Shown here: one piece after another, positions 8,687-17,225 of the stretch
How the letters are laid out: each line of letters begins with the position of its first letter
How positions within the stretch are numbered: position 1 is the first letter of the stretch
NCBI GenBank assembly: GCA_029973955.1
Contig: JARKQJ010000173.1
Span: 32,479-96,478, forward strand
Direction of reading: 5' to 3'
Length of the DNA: 64,000 bases
From: Paludibaculum sp.
Lineage (GTDB): Bacteria > Acidobacteriota > Terriglobia > Bryobacterales > Bryobacteraceae
Position numbers and translations under genes: made by a program
The notes under the pieces: generated by a model
Database searches by the model: none
Told to the model about the DNA's origin: nothing
The model's input: only the letters and a program-made list of their open reading frames with translations

Positions 8687-10918
8687 CTACTCCATCGCGA
8701 TCTCGTAAGGCGCGATCGTCACCGCCTTGCCCGCCGGCGTCTTCACCGTCGCCACGTGGTTGGAGAAGTTCAGCAGCGCCAGCTTGCCGTTTTCCAGCAC
8801 ACTCCAGTAGACGCCCGCCGGCTTCTCCATCCGCAGCGCCGCTTTCACTTCAGGCCGGATGCCCGGCAGTTTCAGCGCCAGGTCGCGTAGAAACTCGGCG
8901 TAGAACTGGCCCGGCACCAGGTCGCCGTGCCACAGCACCACCTTGCCCTTGCCCGTGTCGCCGGCCAGCCACTTCGTCGCGATCGACTGGTCGCCCTCCA
9001 CCGTGATCGGGTTCCCCCGCGGCCTCGGCGCATACACCAGCACGCCGCCGTTCTTCACCCAGGCGTCGATCTTTTCGAGCACCGGTTTCTCCATCACCGA
9101 ACCCCACAGGAACACCAGCATCTTGTAGCGGTCCAGCGCGCCGTCCAGAATCATCTGCTCGCTCGCGTAGTCGTAATCCATCACCGCTCTCAGGTCCCGC
9201 CCCGGCTGGAAGAACGTCCCCGCCCAGCGGTACCGCACCAGTTCGTCGTCCAGCTTGATCGCCGAATCGGGGTAAAACGCCGCCACGTCGATCACCGGCT
9301 TCGCCCGCTGGTCGATCAGCTTGCCCATCCTCAGCCACGCGTCGATCGCCTGGTCGTTCGCCGTCAGGTTGCCCAGGTAGTAGAACAGGTGCACCGCGCC
9401 GTTGGTCACCTCGTTGTAGAGCCGCGCCATCACCCCGCGCTTGCTGCCGTAGCCGCCCGGCTCATAGCCCAGCTCAATCCCGTAATACCGCGCCGCCGAC
9501 GACGCCATCCGCGTGATCGTGAAGTTGTCCGCGAAATCGTCCCCCTCGTTCGTCAGACGGATACCGCCTTTGATCTTCACCATGCTCCGCGCCTGGTAGG
9601 AATAATCCGTGCCCACCTGCGGCATGCCCCAACCGCCCGACGATTGGTGGATCATCACGCCCGGCAGCGCCGCCCGTGACCACAACGCCCACTTCTCGCA
9701 CCAGTCGCTCATCGCCCCCATGTACCAGTTCTGGAAATCCATCCTCTGCCGCCGCGTCAGCGCCGTCTCCGGCAGGAACGTTTTCACCTCGTCAAACGAC
9801 CCGTACTTGCCGCTCCACTCTTTGTTCAATGCGTCGATCGTCGGGTACTTCTGCTTCAGCCAGTTGCGGAAGTCCGCCTGCGCCCACTCGTCTCCCGCCC
9901 AGTAGCCGATGTGCGTGTGGTGCTGCTGGAAGCCGTAGCCCGGCCCCTTCGCCGGATACTGCGCCTCCCCGTAGTCGCCGCTCGGCCCCAGCCGGATGCC
10001 CAGCAGCGACGGCTTCTTTCCATACCGCTTGCCGAACTCGGCGATGAACTTGCTCGCATACTCCGTCTGGAACGGATGGAAGATCGTCTGCGTGTCATGC
10101 ACAATGCCGTGCTCCAGGCACTTGAAGCCCCGGTCGTCCGCTGAACCGTGCAGCCACGCCGGCAGCGCGTAGCCCGAACCCGCCAGCAGCATCGGGAACC
10201 ACTTCAGCCCGTGCTTCTCCACTTCCGCCAGAATCGCGTCGTAGTAGCTCCAGTCGTACTCGCCCCGTTTGCGCTCCACGTAGCCCCAGCGAACATACGT
10301 TTCCACGCCGTTGAATCCCAGCGCCCGCACCAGCGGCAGTTCGTTCTTCAATCCGGCCAGCGCCTGCGGAATCTGGTCCGGCGTCAGCGCATCGCCGGCC
10401 GCCGAACTCACTCTCTCCGAATGCCGCGTAAACCCGATCGCCGGCTCCACCAGAGGCGCGTGCTCCGCCGCCGGCTCCACATCCGTCAACACCGCCGACT
10501 TCAGATAATCCAGCCCCTCCACCCTCACCTTCTTTGGCGTCTCATTCACAAAGTGGAAGCCCGCCCGCCGCACCTTGCCCGTGTTCACTCTCGCCACGCC
10601 CCATTGCTCCGGCTGGCCCACACCTGGCGAAATCGAGATCAACCCGTAGCCCCTGTCCACGTACTCCAGCACCAGCCACGCGCCCCCCGCCGGCGCCGCG
10701 TCGATCGCCAGCCGGTACGCCGAACGCGAGTAATAATCCTTGCTCGGGGCCAGCCGCGCCGTTGCCGCCGCGCCCACGCCTTCCACGCGCCACGGCGAAT
10801 CCTCCGCCTTCTCCATCCGGATTCCTTTTTCCTGCGGAGGCGCTCCAGCCTGCCAGCGAGCCAGTTCACCGCCGCTCAGTCCCGCGGCAACAAGGAGGGA
10901 TACAGTTACAAGTCGCAC
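8687..10918 (-). CDS. exported GH42/GH14-like glycoside hydrolase
   Basis: 743 aa with an N-terminal signal peptide (VTVSLLVAAGLSGG). A (beta/alpha)8 barrel of clan GH-A type follows an N-terminal beta domain of ~150 aa. Barrel clues: FNGVETYVRWGYVERKRGEY (barrel entry strand), LKWFPMLLAGSGY, and IRLGPSGDYGEAQYP, where the Glu is a good acid/base candidate and the motif recalls both GH14 and GH42. The C-terminal third resembles the beta-galactosidase trimerisation (GATase-like) domain (MLVFLWGSVMEKPVLEKIDAW). Substrate cannot be told from sequence. The start is GTG; a ribosome site is not obvious, and the signal peptide decides the start. A DUF218 gene lies 35 bp upstream on the same strand. 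Confidence 0.75.
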   Translation of the reverse strand: MRLVTVSLLVAAGLSGGELARWQAGAPPQEKGIRMEKAEDSPWRVEGVGAAATARLAPSKDYYSRSAYRLAIDAAPAGGAWLVLEYVDRGYGLISISPGVGQPEQWGVARVNTGKVRRAGFHFVNETPKKVRVEGLDYLKSAVLTDVEPAAEHAPLVEPAIGFTRHSERVSSAAGDALTPDQIPQALAGLKNELPLVRALGFNGVETYVRWGYVERKRGEYDWSYYDAILAEVEKHGLKWFPMLLAGSGYALPAWLHGSADDRGFKCLEHGIVHDTQTIFHPFQTEYASKFIAEFGKRYGKKPSLLGIRLGPSGDYGEAQYPAKGPGYGFQQHHTHIGYWAGDEWAQADFRNWLKQKYPTIDALNKEWSGKYGSFDEVKTFLPETALTRRQRMDFQNWYMGAMSDWCEKWALWSRAALPGVMIHQSSGGWGMPQVGTDYSYQARSMVKIKGGIRLTNEGDDFADNFTITRMASSAARYYGIELGYEPGGYGSKRGVMARLYNEVTNGAVHLFYYLGNLTANDQAIDAWLRMGKLIDQRAKPVIDVAAFYPDSAIKLDDELVRYRWAGTFFQPGRDLRAVMDYDYASEQMILDGALDRYKMLVFLWGSVMEKPVLEKIDAWVKNGGVLVYAPRPRGNPITVEGDQSIATKWLAGDTGKGKVVLWHGDLVPGQFYAEFLRDLALKLPGIRPEVKAALRMEKPAGVYWSVLENGKLALLNFSNHVATVKTPAGKAVTIAPYEIAME

Positions 10919-10953
10919 ACAAAGAGTGAATCAAAGTGCGCGCGATTCCGCAA

Positions 10954-11595
10954 TCACCAATTGCGGGTTTTCAGATCGTAAGGCACGCGATAGCCCAACC
11001 CCATCCGCGCCCGGCGCTTGCCGGCGATCGGCTCCCGCTCGCCCCACGGGTCGGCTTCGAACTCCGCGCAGGTGCCCGCTTCCCGCAGCCGCACCTCCTC
11101 CACATTCGGAGGTTCGTTCACCGCCACATACTCGAACGGCCGCGTCCAGCCCAGGGCTGCCCGATGCAGCACCCCAATCCGCCGGCCCTTGAAGCCCCAA
11201 CCGCACACCGTCACCCGCTCCGGCCACGCCCCCGCCACCTGCTTGTACCGGTGCAGCCCATACAGCACGTTCAGGAACGAATCCAGCGCATGCTCCTCCA
11301 GCACCGCCCGCTCGCGCACGTCCACCGCGCCCCACCAGCCGTACCACTCCGCGATGCGCCAGTACGCCAGCGCCTCCGTCACCGGACCAGCGCTCCGCTC
11401 CGTCGCCGTGCCGCTGAACATCAGCAGCCCCTCCGGCCGCTGCTCAGCCAGTTCCACGCCCGCCCGGATGTGCTCCACAAAGTAGCGCGGCTCGCTGTTC
11501 TGATACGGCTTCAAATGCCATGAGGCGTCATCCATCGGATCGCCCCGCAGGTTCCACACCGCGTGGCCCGGCACCAGGATGAGTTCGCGGAACAT
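10954..11595 (-). CDS. DUF218/YdcF-like protein
   Basis: A 213-aa cytoplasmic-looking protein of the DUF218 (YdcF/SanA) Rossmann-like fold: start strand ELILVPGHAVWNL, then GLLMFSGTATERSAGPVTEA (the conserved S-G-G/T-x-T loop), ALDSFLNVLYGLHRY (an N-containing helix) and VTVCGWGFKGRRIGVLHRA. Bacterial YdcF proteins may bind nucleotides; no reaction is established. It lacks the usual membrane anchor of SanA. Its ATG overlaps the TGA of ruvB (ATGA), so it is translationally coupled to the Holliday-junction operon. Confidence 0.75.
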   Translation of the reverse strand: MFRELILVPGHAVWNLRGDPMDDASWHLKPYQNSEPRYFVEHIRAGVELAEQRPEGLLMFSGTATERSAGPVTEALAYWRIAEWYGWWGAVDVRERAVLEEHALDSFLNVLYGLHRYKQVAGAWPERVTVCGWGFKGRRIGVLHRAALGWTRPFEYVAVNEPPNVEEVRLREAGTCAEFEADPWGEREPIAGKRRARMGLGYRVPYDLKTRNW

Positions 11596-12635
11596 CAGAA
11601 GAGCTTGTTCTGCCCCCAGCCCATCGGGCGCCGCTCTACGCCGAAATACTCGAACGCCCGCTCAGTGCCGATGCGCCCCCTCGGTGTCCGGTCCAGGAAG
11701 CCGAGCTGCATCAGATACGGCTCGTACACTTCCTCAATCGTGTCCGGCTCTTCGTCCGTCGAAGCCGAGATCGTCGAGAGCCCCACCGGCCCGCCGCTGT
11801 ACTTGTCGAGAATCGTCAGCATGATCTTCTTGTCGATCTCGTCCAGGCCGAAACGGTCCACTTCCAGCAGGTCCAGCGAATCTCTTGCCACTTGCAGCGT
11901 CACGTGCCCGCTGGCCCGCACCTGCGCATAGTCGCGCACGCGCCGCAGCAAGCGGTTCGCAATGCGCGGTGTGCCCCGGCTGCGGCGCGCCACCTCTTGC
12001 GCCGCATCCTCGTCCACCGGCGTCTCCAGCAGCTTGGCCGCCCTCAGCACAATCTTCTGCATCTCCGGCACTTCGTAGTGCTTGAGATAAAGGATCAGCC
12101 CGAAACGCCCCCTCAGCGGCGCGCTCAGCAGACCCTGCCGCGTGGTGGCGCCCACGCCCGTGAACGACTGAATCGGCAGCGAGTGCGTGCGCGCCCCCGG
12201 CCCCTGCCCGATCACGATATCCACCCGGAAATCTTCCAGCGCCGAGTACAGCACCTCTTCCACGTCCGGCATCAGCCGGTGGATCTCGTCGATGAAGAAC
12301 ACCTGCCGCCCGCGCAGGTTCGAAAGAATGCCCGTCAGGTCCAGCTTCTTCTGCAGCATCGGCCCGCTGGTCAGGTCGAAGGGGACGTCCAGCTCCTGCG
12401 CGATGATGTTGGCCAGCGTGGTCTTGCCCAGCCCCGGCGGACCGATCAGCAGAACGTGGTCCATCGCCTCGCCGCGCAGCCGCGCCGCCTCAATGGTCAC
12501 CTTCAGTAGCTCTTTCACCTTCGCCTGCCCGGTGAAATCGTCCAGCCTCCGCGGGCGCAGGCTCGCCTCGAACTGCAGTTCTTCGGCCGTCGCCGACGCT
12601 GAAACAATTCTCCGGTTTTTGTTCTGCTCCGCCAT
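11595..12635 (-). CDS. ruvB: Holliday junction branch migration ATPase RuvB
   Basis: 346 aa, the normal RuvB length. The AAA+ core shows Walker A GPPGLGKTT (about residues 65-73), Walker B FFIDEIHRL, sensor 1 GATTRQGLLSAPLRGRFG with the arginine finger, and the C-terminal winged-helix domain (VGLSTISASTDEEPDTIEEVYEPYLMQLGFL in two stretches, then RTPRGR). RuvB is the hexameric motor that drives branch migration with RuvA during recombination repair. It lies 30 bp downstream of ruvA and overlaps the DUF218 gene downstream. No ruvC is in the window. Confidence 0.98.
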   Translation of the reverse strand: MAEQNKNRRIVSASATAEELQFEASLRPRRLDDFTGQAKVKELLKVTIEAARLRGEAMDHVLLIGPPGLGKTTLANIIAQELDVPFDLTSGPMLQKKLDLTGILSNLRGRQVFFIDEIHRLMPDVEEVLYSALEDFRVDIVIGQGPGARTHSLPIQSFTGVGATTRQGLLSAPLRGRFGLILYLKHYEVPEMQKIVLRAAKLLETPVDEDAAQEVARRSRGTPRIANRLLRRVRDYAQVRASGHVTLQVARDSLDLLEVDRFGLDEIDKKIMLTILDKYSGGPVGLSTISASTDEEPDTIEEVYEPYLMQLGFLDRTPRGRIGTERAFEYFGVERRPMGWGQNKLF

Positions 12636-12665
12636 TTGCTTGGAGATGCCCTGGAAACTCCTAGG

Positions 12666-13268
12666 TTATCTCAGCAGTTCCATCGCACGCCGGAACAGCG
12701 GCTCAAAGCCCTGCCCGCCGGTCTCCGCCGCCGCCTTCTTCACCGCCGCCTCCGCCGCCGGCCGCTGGCTGCCCAGGTTCACCAGCGCGCTGATCACGTC
12801 GTTCTCGTCCTGCGAGAAGACCACCGCCGCCGGACCCTTCGCCTCGCCCGCCGGCGACGCTCCCAGGCCCTCCATCTTGTCGCGCAGCTCCAGCACCATC
12901 CGCTCCGCCGTCTTCTTGCCGATGCCCGGCACCCTCGTCAGCGATGCCACATCCCCGGCCCGGATCACGCGCACCAGATCCGCCGCCACAATGCCGCTCA
13001 ACACCGTCACCCCCAGCTTCGGCCCGATGCCGCTCACGCTGATCAGCTTCTCGAACAGCACCTTCTCCTCGGAGCTGTGGAAGCCGAACAGCAGGATGGC
13101 GTCTTCCCGCACCACCGTGTGTATGCGCAGCTTCACCTCCGCCCCCGCCGCCGGCAGCGCCGTGAACGTCGACACGGGGATTGTGACGTCGTAGCCCACC
13201 CCGCCCGCCTCGACAATGGCCTGGTTCGGGTGCTTCTCCAGCAGAATCCCACGAAGATGCGCGATCAT
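12666..13268 (-). CDS. ruvA: Holliday junction DNA-binding subunit RuvA
   Basis: 200 aa, full length. Domain I is the N-terminal OB fold (MIAHLRGILLEKHPNQAIVE, GVGYDVTIPVSTFTALP). Domain II contains the two helix-hairpin-helix motifs (LISVSGIGPKLGVTVLSGI; LTRVPGIGKKTAERMVLELRD). Domain III at the C-terminus (ENDVISALVNLGSQRPAAEAAV) contacts RuvB. RuvA tetramers hold the four-way junction open. It begins the ruvA-ruvB-DUF218 operon and is divergent from rsmE, with a 38-bp gap between the start codons. Confidence 0.97.
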   Translation of the reverse strand: MIAHLRGILLEKHPNQAIVEAGGVGYDVTIPVSTFTALPAAGAEVKLRIHTVVREDAILLFGFHSSEEKVLFEKLISVSGIGPKLGVTVLSGIVAADLVRVIRAGDVASLTRVPGIGKKTAERMVLELRDKMEGLGASPAGEAKGPAAVVFSQDENDVISALVNLGSQRPAAEAAVKKAAAETGGQGFEPLFRRAMELLR

Positions 13269-13306
13269 GATCCCCCATTCTCGCAGGTCCGGTTACCCTG
13301 AAAGGA

Positions 13307-14026
13307 ATGGCACGCCGCCTCTTCTACGTCGACGAAATCACCGGCCGCAGCGCTTACCTGCGCGGCGAAACGGCTCAGCATCTGCGCAAGGTCCTCCGTG
13401 CCGAACGCGGCCAGAAGTACGAGGTCAGCGACGGCGCTTCGCTCTGGCTGGCCGAGATCGAAGACTTCGGCAAGGACATGGTCCAGTTCAGCCTGCTCGA
13501 AGCCATCGAAGCCGTCGTGCCGCCCGCGCGCGTCCACCTCTACGCCGCGCTCATCAAGTTCGATCACTTCGAGTGGATCCTGGAAAAGGCCACCGAACTC
13601 GGAGTCGAGCGCATCACGCCGGTCTACTCCTTGAGAGTGGAGAAGGGCCTGGACCAGGCCGCGCTGAAGCGCATGGAGCGCTGGCGCCGCATCCTGCTCG
13701 AGTCCGGCCAGCAGGCCCGCCGCCTCTCGCCGCCCGCACTCGACGAGCCCGTCAAACTCGCCGCCGCGCTGGCCGCCGAAAACCCGCTGCGCCTGTGGCT
13801 GGAAGAAGCGCGAGGCGCCCGCCCTATCCTGGAAGCCCTGCCGCCGTCGATGCCGGAAGCCGCCCTCCTCTGCGGCCCCGAAGGAGGTTGGGACGACCGT
13901 GAACGCGCCGAAGCGAACGCCGCCGGCTGGACCGCCATCTCCCTGGGCCCGCAAGTGCTGCGCGCCGAAACCGCCGCGCTGGCCGCTCTCTCGGTCCTCT
14001 CCGCCTGGGCCTCCAGGAAGGCTTAA
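13307..14026 (+). CDS. rsmE: 16S rRNA (uracil1498-N3)-methyltransferase RsmE
   Basis: 239 aa, the usual RsmE length. An N-terminal PUA-like domain (RLFYVDEITGRSAYLRGETA; HLRKVLRAERG) precedes a SPOUT methyltransferase domain with trefoil-knot motifs ELGVERITPVYS, ALLCGPEGGWDDRE and LGPQVLRAETAALAALS. It methylates U1498 of 16S rRNA using S-adenosylmethionine. The TTAA at 14023-14026 is shared with the convergent fucosidase stop. It is a single gene divergent from ruvA. Confidence 0.97.
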   Translation: MARRLFYVDEITGRSAYLRGETAQHLRKVLRAERGQKYEVSDGASLWLAEIEDFGKDMVQFSLLEAIEAVVPPARVHLYAALIKFDHFEWILEKATELGVERITPVYSLRVEKGLDQAALKRMERWRRILLESGQQARRLSPPALDEPVKLAAALAAENPLRLWLEEARGARPILEALPPSMPEAALLCGPEGGWDDRERAEANAAGWTAISLGPQVLRAETAALAALSVLSAWASRKA

Positions 14027-15501
14027 GCGCTTTCCTTGTACAGCCCGAACTCCGCAAGCGCCGGAGCCGCGGCCGCGTCCGTGATCCGGACTCGCACCTT
14101 GTTCGTCTTCACCGGCTGCGCCAGCTTCGCCAGCCGGCAGGAACCAATACTCGTGCCCTCCGCAACGGAAGCCCACGCGCCGTCCTTCCAGGCCTCCACA
14201 GCGAACGCGCCGATGCGCTGCCCCAGCCGGATCTCTTCCCGAAGCCGGATCACGTTGAACTCCGCTTCGCCCTTCAGCGCAAATTCGACCTCGGCCGTCT
14301 TTGCGCCCTCGGCCGCCACCCAGGCAGTGTCGCGCTTGCCGTCCAGTAGCTGCGCCGCCTTGTACGGCCCGGCGAGCGTGCTGGATGCCTTCACCTTCGC
14401 TCCGGCGGCCAGGTTCTTTTCAAACAACGCTGCCAACTGCGCGCCGAAGCTCTTCAAGGAAGCCACGTCGTTCTCGTGCAGCAGGCCGCGGCGGTCCGGC
14501 GGCACATTCAGCAGGAAGCTGGCGCCGCGCCCGACCGACTTGAAGTAGAGATCCATCAACTGCGCCGGCGTCTTCACCTTCTCGTTCTGGTTGGCGTGCC
14601 AGAACCAGCCCGGCCGGATGGAGACGTCACACTCCGCCGGCAGCCACTTCTTGCCGTTGCGCGTGCCGGTGCCGCTCTGCTTGGCATTGACGTCGCCCGG
14701 CGAGGCGTCGCCACCCTTATCGCCGACCGGATCGTACGTGGCCCAGCAGGTCTCGTTCGCGAAGCCGCGCTCGTTGCCCACCCAGCGGATGTCGGGGCCC
14801 ACGTCGCTGAAGATGACGGCGTTGGGCTGCAACTGCCGCACGAGTTCCCAGGTCTTCGGCCAGCCGTAGTAGGTCTTCTTGTCAATGGTGCGCTTCTCCC
14901 GCGCTCCCCCATAGAAGCCATCGCCGCCGTTGGCGCCGTCATGCCACACCTCGTAGATGGGTCCGTACTCGGTCAGCAGTTCTTTCAACTGGGCGCGGTA
15001 GGTCTCGACATACTCGGGCCGGCCGTACTGTGCATTGTTGCGGTCCCAGGGGGAAAGGTAGACACCGAACTTCAAGCCCTGCTTGGCGGCCGCCTGCGAG
15101 ATCTCTTTCACGACGTCGCCCTTGCCGTCGCGCCACTTGCTGCGCTTCACCGAATGCTCCGTGGTCTTCGTCGGCCACAGGCAGAAGCCGTCGTGGTGCT
15201 TGCAGGTCAGGATGACGCCCTTCATCCCGCCGGCCTTCAGCGCGGAGACCATGGCGTCGGCGTCGAATGCGGTGGGGTTGAAAATAGACGGATCCTCGTC
15301 GCCGTAGCCCCACTCCTTGTCCGTGAAGGTGTTGGTGGTGAAGTGCAGGAAGCTGTAGACCTCCATCTGGTGCCACAGCCACTGCCCGGCCGAAGGCACG
15401 GCGCCGAACGGCTGCGGCTTCGACGCGGCCTGCAAAGCAAAGGGCGCCGCCGCAGCCGCGCCCAGGAAGGAACGCCGGGTGGAAAGGAGGTGAGTGCTCA
15501 T
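14023..15501 (-). CDS. GH29 alpha-L-fucosidase-like, exported
   Basis: 492 aa starting at ATG 15501, which gives a twin-arginine-like leader (TRRSFLGAAAAAPFALQA). The GH29 barrel is clear: WLWHQMEVYSFLHFTTNTF, GMKGVILTCKHHDGFCLWPT (the HHDGF motif), KFGVYLSPWDRN and EVWHDGANGG, whose Asp (about residue 187) is the probable nucleophile. A C-terminal jelly-roll/F5-8-type region (~400-492) includes VEFALKGEAEFNVIRLREEI. GH29 enzymes release L-fucose or related sugars; this subgroup could act on other L-sugars. It is the last gene of a minus-strand run after an M13 peptidase and an esterase, 20 bp from the esterase. Confidence 0.88.
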   Translation of the reverse strand: MSTHLLSTRRSFLGAAAAAPFALQAASKPQPFGAVPSAGQWLWHQMEVYSFLHFTTNTFTDKEWGYGDEDPSIFNPTAFDADAMVSALKAGGMKGVILTCKHHDGFCLWPTKTTEHSVKRSKWRDGKGDVVKEISQAAAKQGLKFGVYLSPWDRNNAQYGRPEYVETYRAQLKELLTEYGPIYEVWHDGANGGDGFYGGAREKRTIDKKTYYGWPKTWELVRQLQPNAVIFSDVGPDIRWVGNERGFANETCWATYDPVGDKGGDASPGDVNAKQSGTGTRNGKKWLPAECDVSIRPGWFWHANQNEKVKTPAQLMDLYFKSVGRGASFLLNVPPDRRGLLHENDVASLKSFGAQLAALFEKNLAAGAKVKASSTLAGPYKAAQLLDGKRDTAWVAAEGAKTAEVEFALKGEAEFNVIRLREEIRLGQRIGAFAVEAWKDGAWASVAEGTSIGSCRLAKLAQPVKTNKVRVRITDAAAAPALAEFGLYKESA

Positions 15502-15521
15502 GCACTCGCATTGTATCGCCG

Positions 15522-17225
15522 CTAGTAGCGCCAGCTCTTCAGGTCCGCTCCGGGCGGATGATTGGCTTCCATGCGCTCCAGCATGCGCGGCAGGTACATG
15601 GTGTTGTAGCGCAGGCGCGAGATGCCGTTGGGCAGCGTGGGGTCGCCGTTCCAACAGTGCTCGGCCCGGTCGCCGTACGCCACGGTGGCATCGGCCTTCG
15701 GACCGTTGGCATTCTTCAGAAAATCTTCCATCAGGTAGACGGCGTTGTTGAGGTAGTAGGTGTCCATGTCGCCGCAGTAGATGTGGAGCTTGCCCTGCAG
15801 CTTGGGGCCCAGCTTGGCCCAGTCGCGCTCGAGGATGTAGCGCAGGTCGAAGTTCTCTTTCCAGTAGGCGGCCACCTTGGGGTCGATGACGCCGGTGGCT
15901 TTGTCGAAGATCCGCGCCGGGTAACCGTCGGGACCGATGGGCGAGTAGACCGCCTCCCAGATATCGAACTGCTGGCCGCTGCGCGTCCTGGTGCCGAGGG
16001 CCAGCTCGAGCCGGTTCATCTGCTCGATGGTGACGGTGACCTTGCCCAGGTAGTCGCGGGCTCCGGGCCGGGCCACCTTGGTGTGCGGGCCTTCGAGGAA
16101 GTAGGCGTTGTGGTCTTCGTAGAGGTTGATCTGGGTGTACGCGCGGAAGTCGATCGGATCGGGGCAGGCGCCGAAAGCTCCGTTGAACTCGTCGGGGTAG
16201 AAGATCTGGACGGCGAGCGCTTCCCAGCCGCCGGTGGAGCCGCCGTAGGTGAAGCGGGCCCAGCCCTGGCCGATGCCGCGGAAGCGGCGCTCGATCTCGG
16301 GGACGAGTTCCTTCATGATGGCGTCTCCGTAGGGACCGAGGTTGGCGGAGTTCACGGCGTAGGAGTCGTCGTAGTAGGGATTGGCGTGCTGAATCTCAAC
16401 GATGAGGAAGCGCGGGAAGCCGGGCGAGGTCCACTTCCTGTAGAAGTCGTAGGCCTCCTGCTGCTGAATCACATTGAGGCCGTTCATGCGGAAGCGGGCG
16501 GAGTAGGTTGGCTTCAGGTTGGGATCGGGCGGCTCGGTGCGGAAGCCGCCGAAGTCCGCCGGGAAGTGGCCGTGGAAGATGGCCAGCGGGTAGCGCGCTT
16601 CGGGGTGTGTGTCGAAGCCTTCGGGCAGCAGAATGTGGGCGCCGAGATACATGGGCCGGCCCCAGAACCTGGTCAATAGCTCGCTCTGGATGCGAATGTG
16701 CTTGATGTACTTGGTGTCCTGGAGCGGCTCGATGGGCGGCATGACGGAGTCGAGCGTGAGGCTGATCTTCGAATCCGGACCGATGGTGACCTGGACGGGC
16801 TTCGAGTAGAGGTTGCCGGGGGCGCGGCTCCACTGGCGTCCTTCGCCGCGGTCGGTGGGCAGCTTCAAGGTGCGGCCGTCGGCGAAGTGGAAGGTCTCGT
16901 AGAGGTCGAGCACGGCCTGGATGGTGTATTCCCCGGGCTTGAGGTCTTTGAAACTTGAAATGGGGTAGCCGGGCGAGGCGGCGTCGAAGGCCACCGGCGT
17001 GCCGGGCTTCCAGTTCTCGACATCCTGGCCGAAGACGATCTGGGTGTTCGGGCTGTCGTTGACCTGAAAGCGCGGCTCGGCCTTAGGGTCAGTGGAGAGG
17101 AGGATGAGAAGGCGGCCGTCGAGAGGCTTCGTGGCCTGGACGGCGGGCAGCGTGACGGAGATGGTTTCCGCCGGCGCAAGCAGCGCCGGCAGAAGCAGGG
17201 CAAGAGTCCTTACCAGAGTTTGCAT
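15522..17225 (-). CDS. exported alpha/beta-hydrolase, esterase D-like
   Basis: 567 aa with a clear signal peptide (TLVRTLALLLPALLAPAET). The first ~200 residues are beta-rich (FKDLKPGEYTIQAVLDLYET). The hydrolase domain follows, with YPLAIFHGHFP, the nucleophile elbow FTYGGSTGGWEAL (Ser at about 330) and a late catalytic His in AEHCWNG (about 523). This matches putative esterase (PF00756-like) proteins that remove acyl groups from polysaccharides, but the substrate is unknown. I start it at ATG 17225; the frame extends further upstream only inside the M13 gene. Its first 16 bases overlap the end of the M13 peptidase gene, suggesting coupled translation. Confidence 0.75.
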   Translation of the reverse strand: MQTLVRTLALLLPALLAPAETISVTLPAVQATKPLDGRLLILLSTDPKAEPRFQVNDSPNTQIVFGQDVENWKPGTPVAFDAASPGYPISSFKDLKPGEYTIQAVLDLYETFHFADGRTLKLPTDRGEGRQWSRAPGNLYSKPVQVTIGPDSKISLTLDSVMPPIEPLQDTKYIKHIRIQSELLTRFWGRPMYLGAHILLPEGFDTHPEARYPLAIFHGHFPADFGGFRTEPPDPNLKPTYSARFRMNGLNVIQQQEAYDFYRKWTSPGFPRFLIVEIQHANPYYDDSYAVNSANLGPYGDAIMKELVPEIERRFRGIGQGWARFTYGGSTGGWEALAVQIFYPDEFNGAFGACPDPIDFRAYTQINLYEDHNAYFLEGPHTKVARPGARDYLGKVTVTIEQMNRLELALGTRTRSGQQFDIWEAVYSPIGPDGYPARIFDKATGVIDPKVAAYWKENFDLRYILERDWAKLGPKLQGKLHIYCGDMDTYYLNNAVYLMEDFLKNANGPKADATVAYGDRAEHCWNGDPTLPNGISRLRYNTMYLPRMLERMEANHPPGADLKSWRY

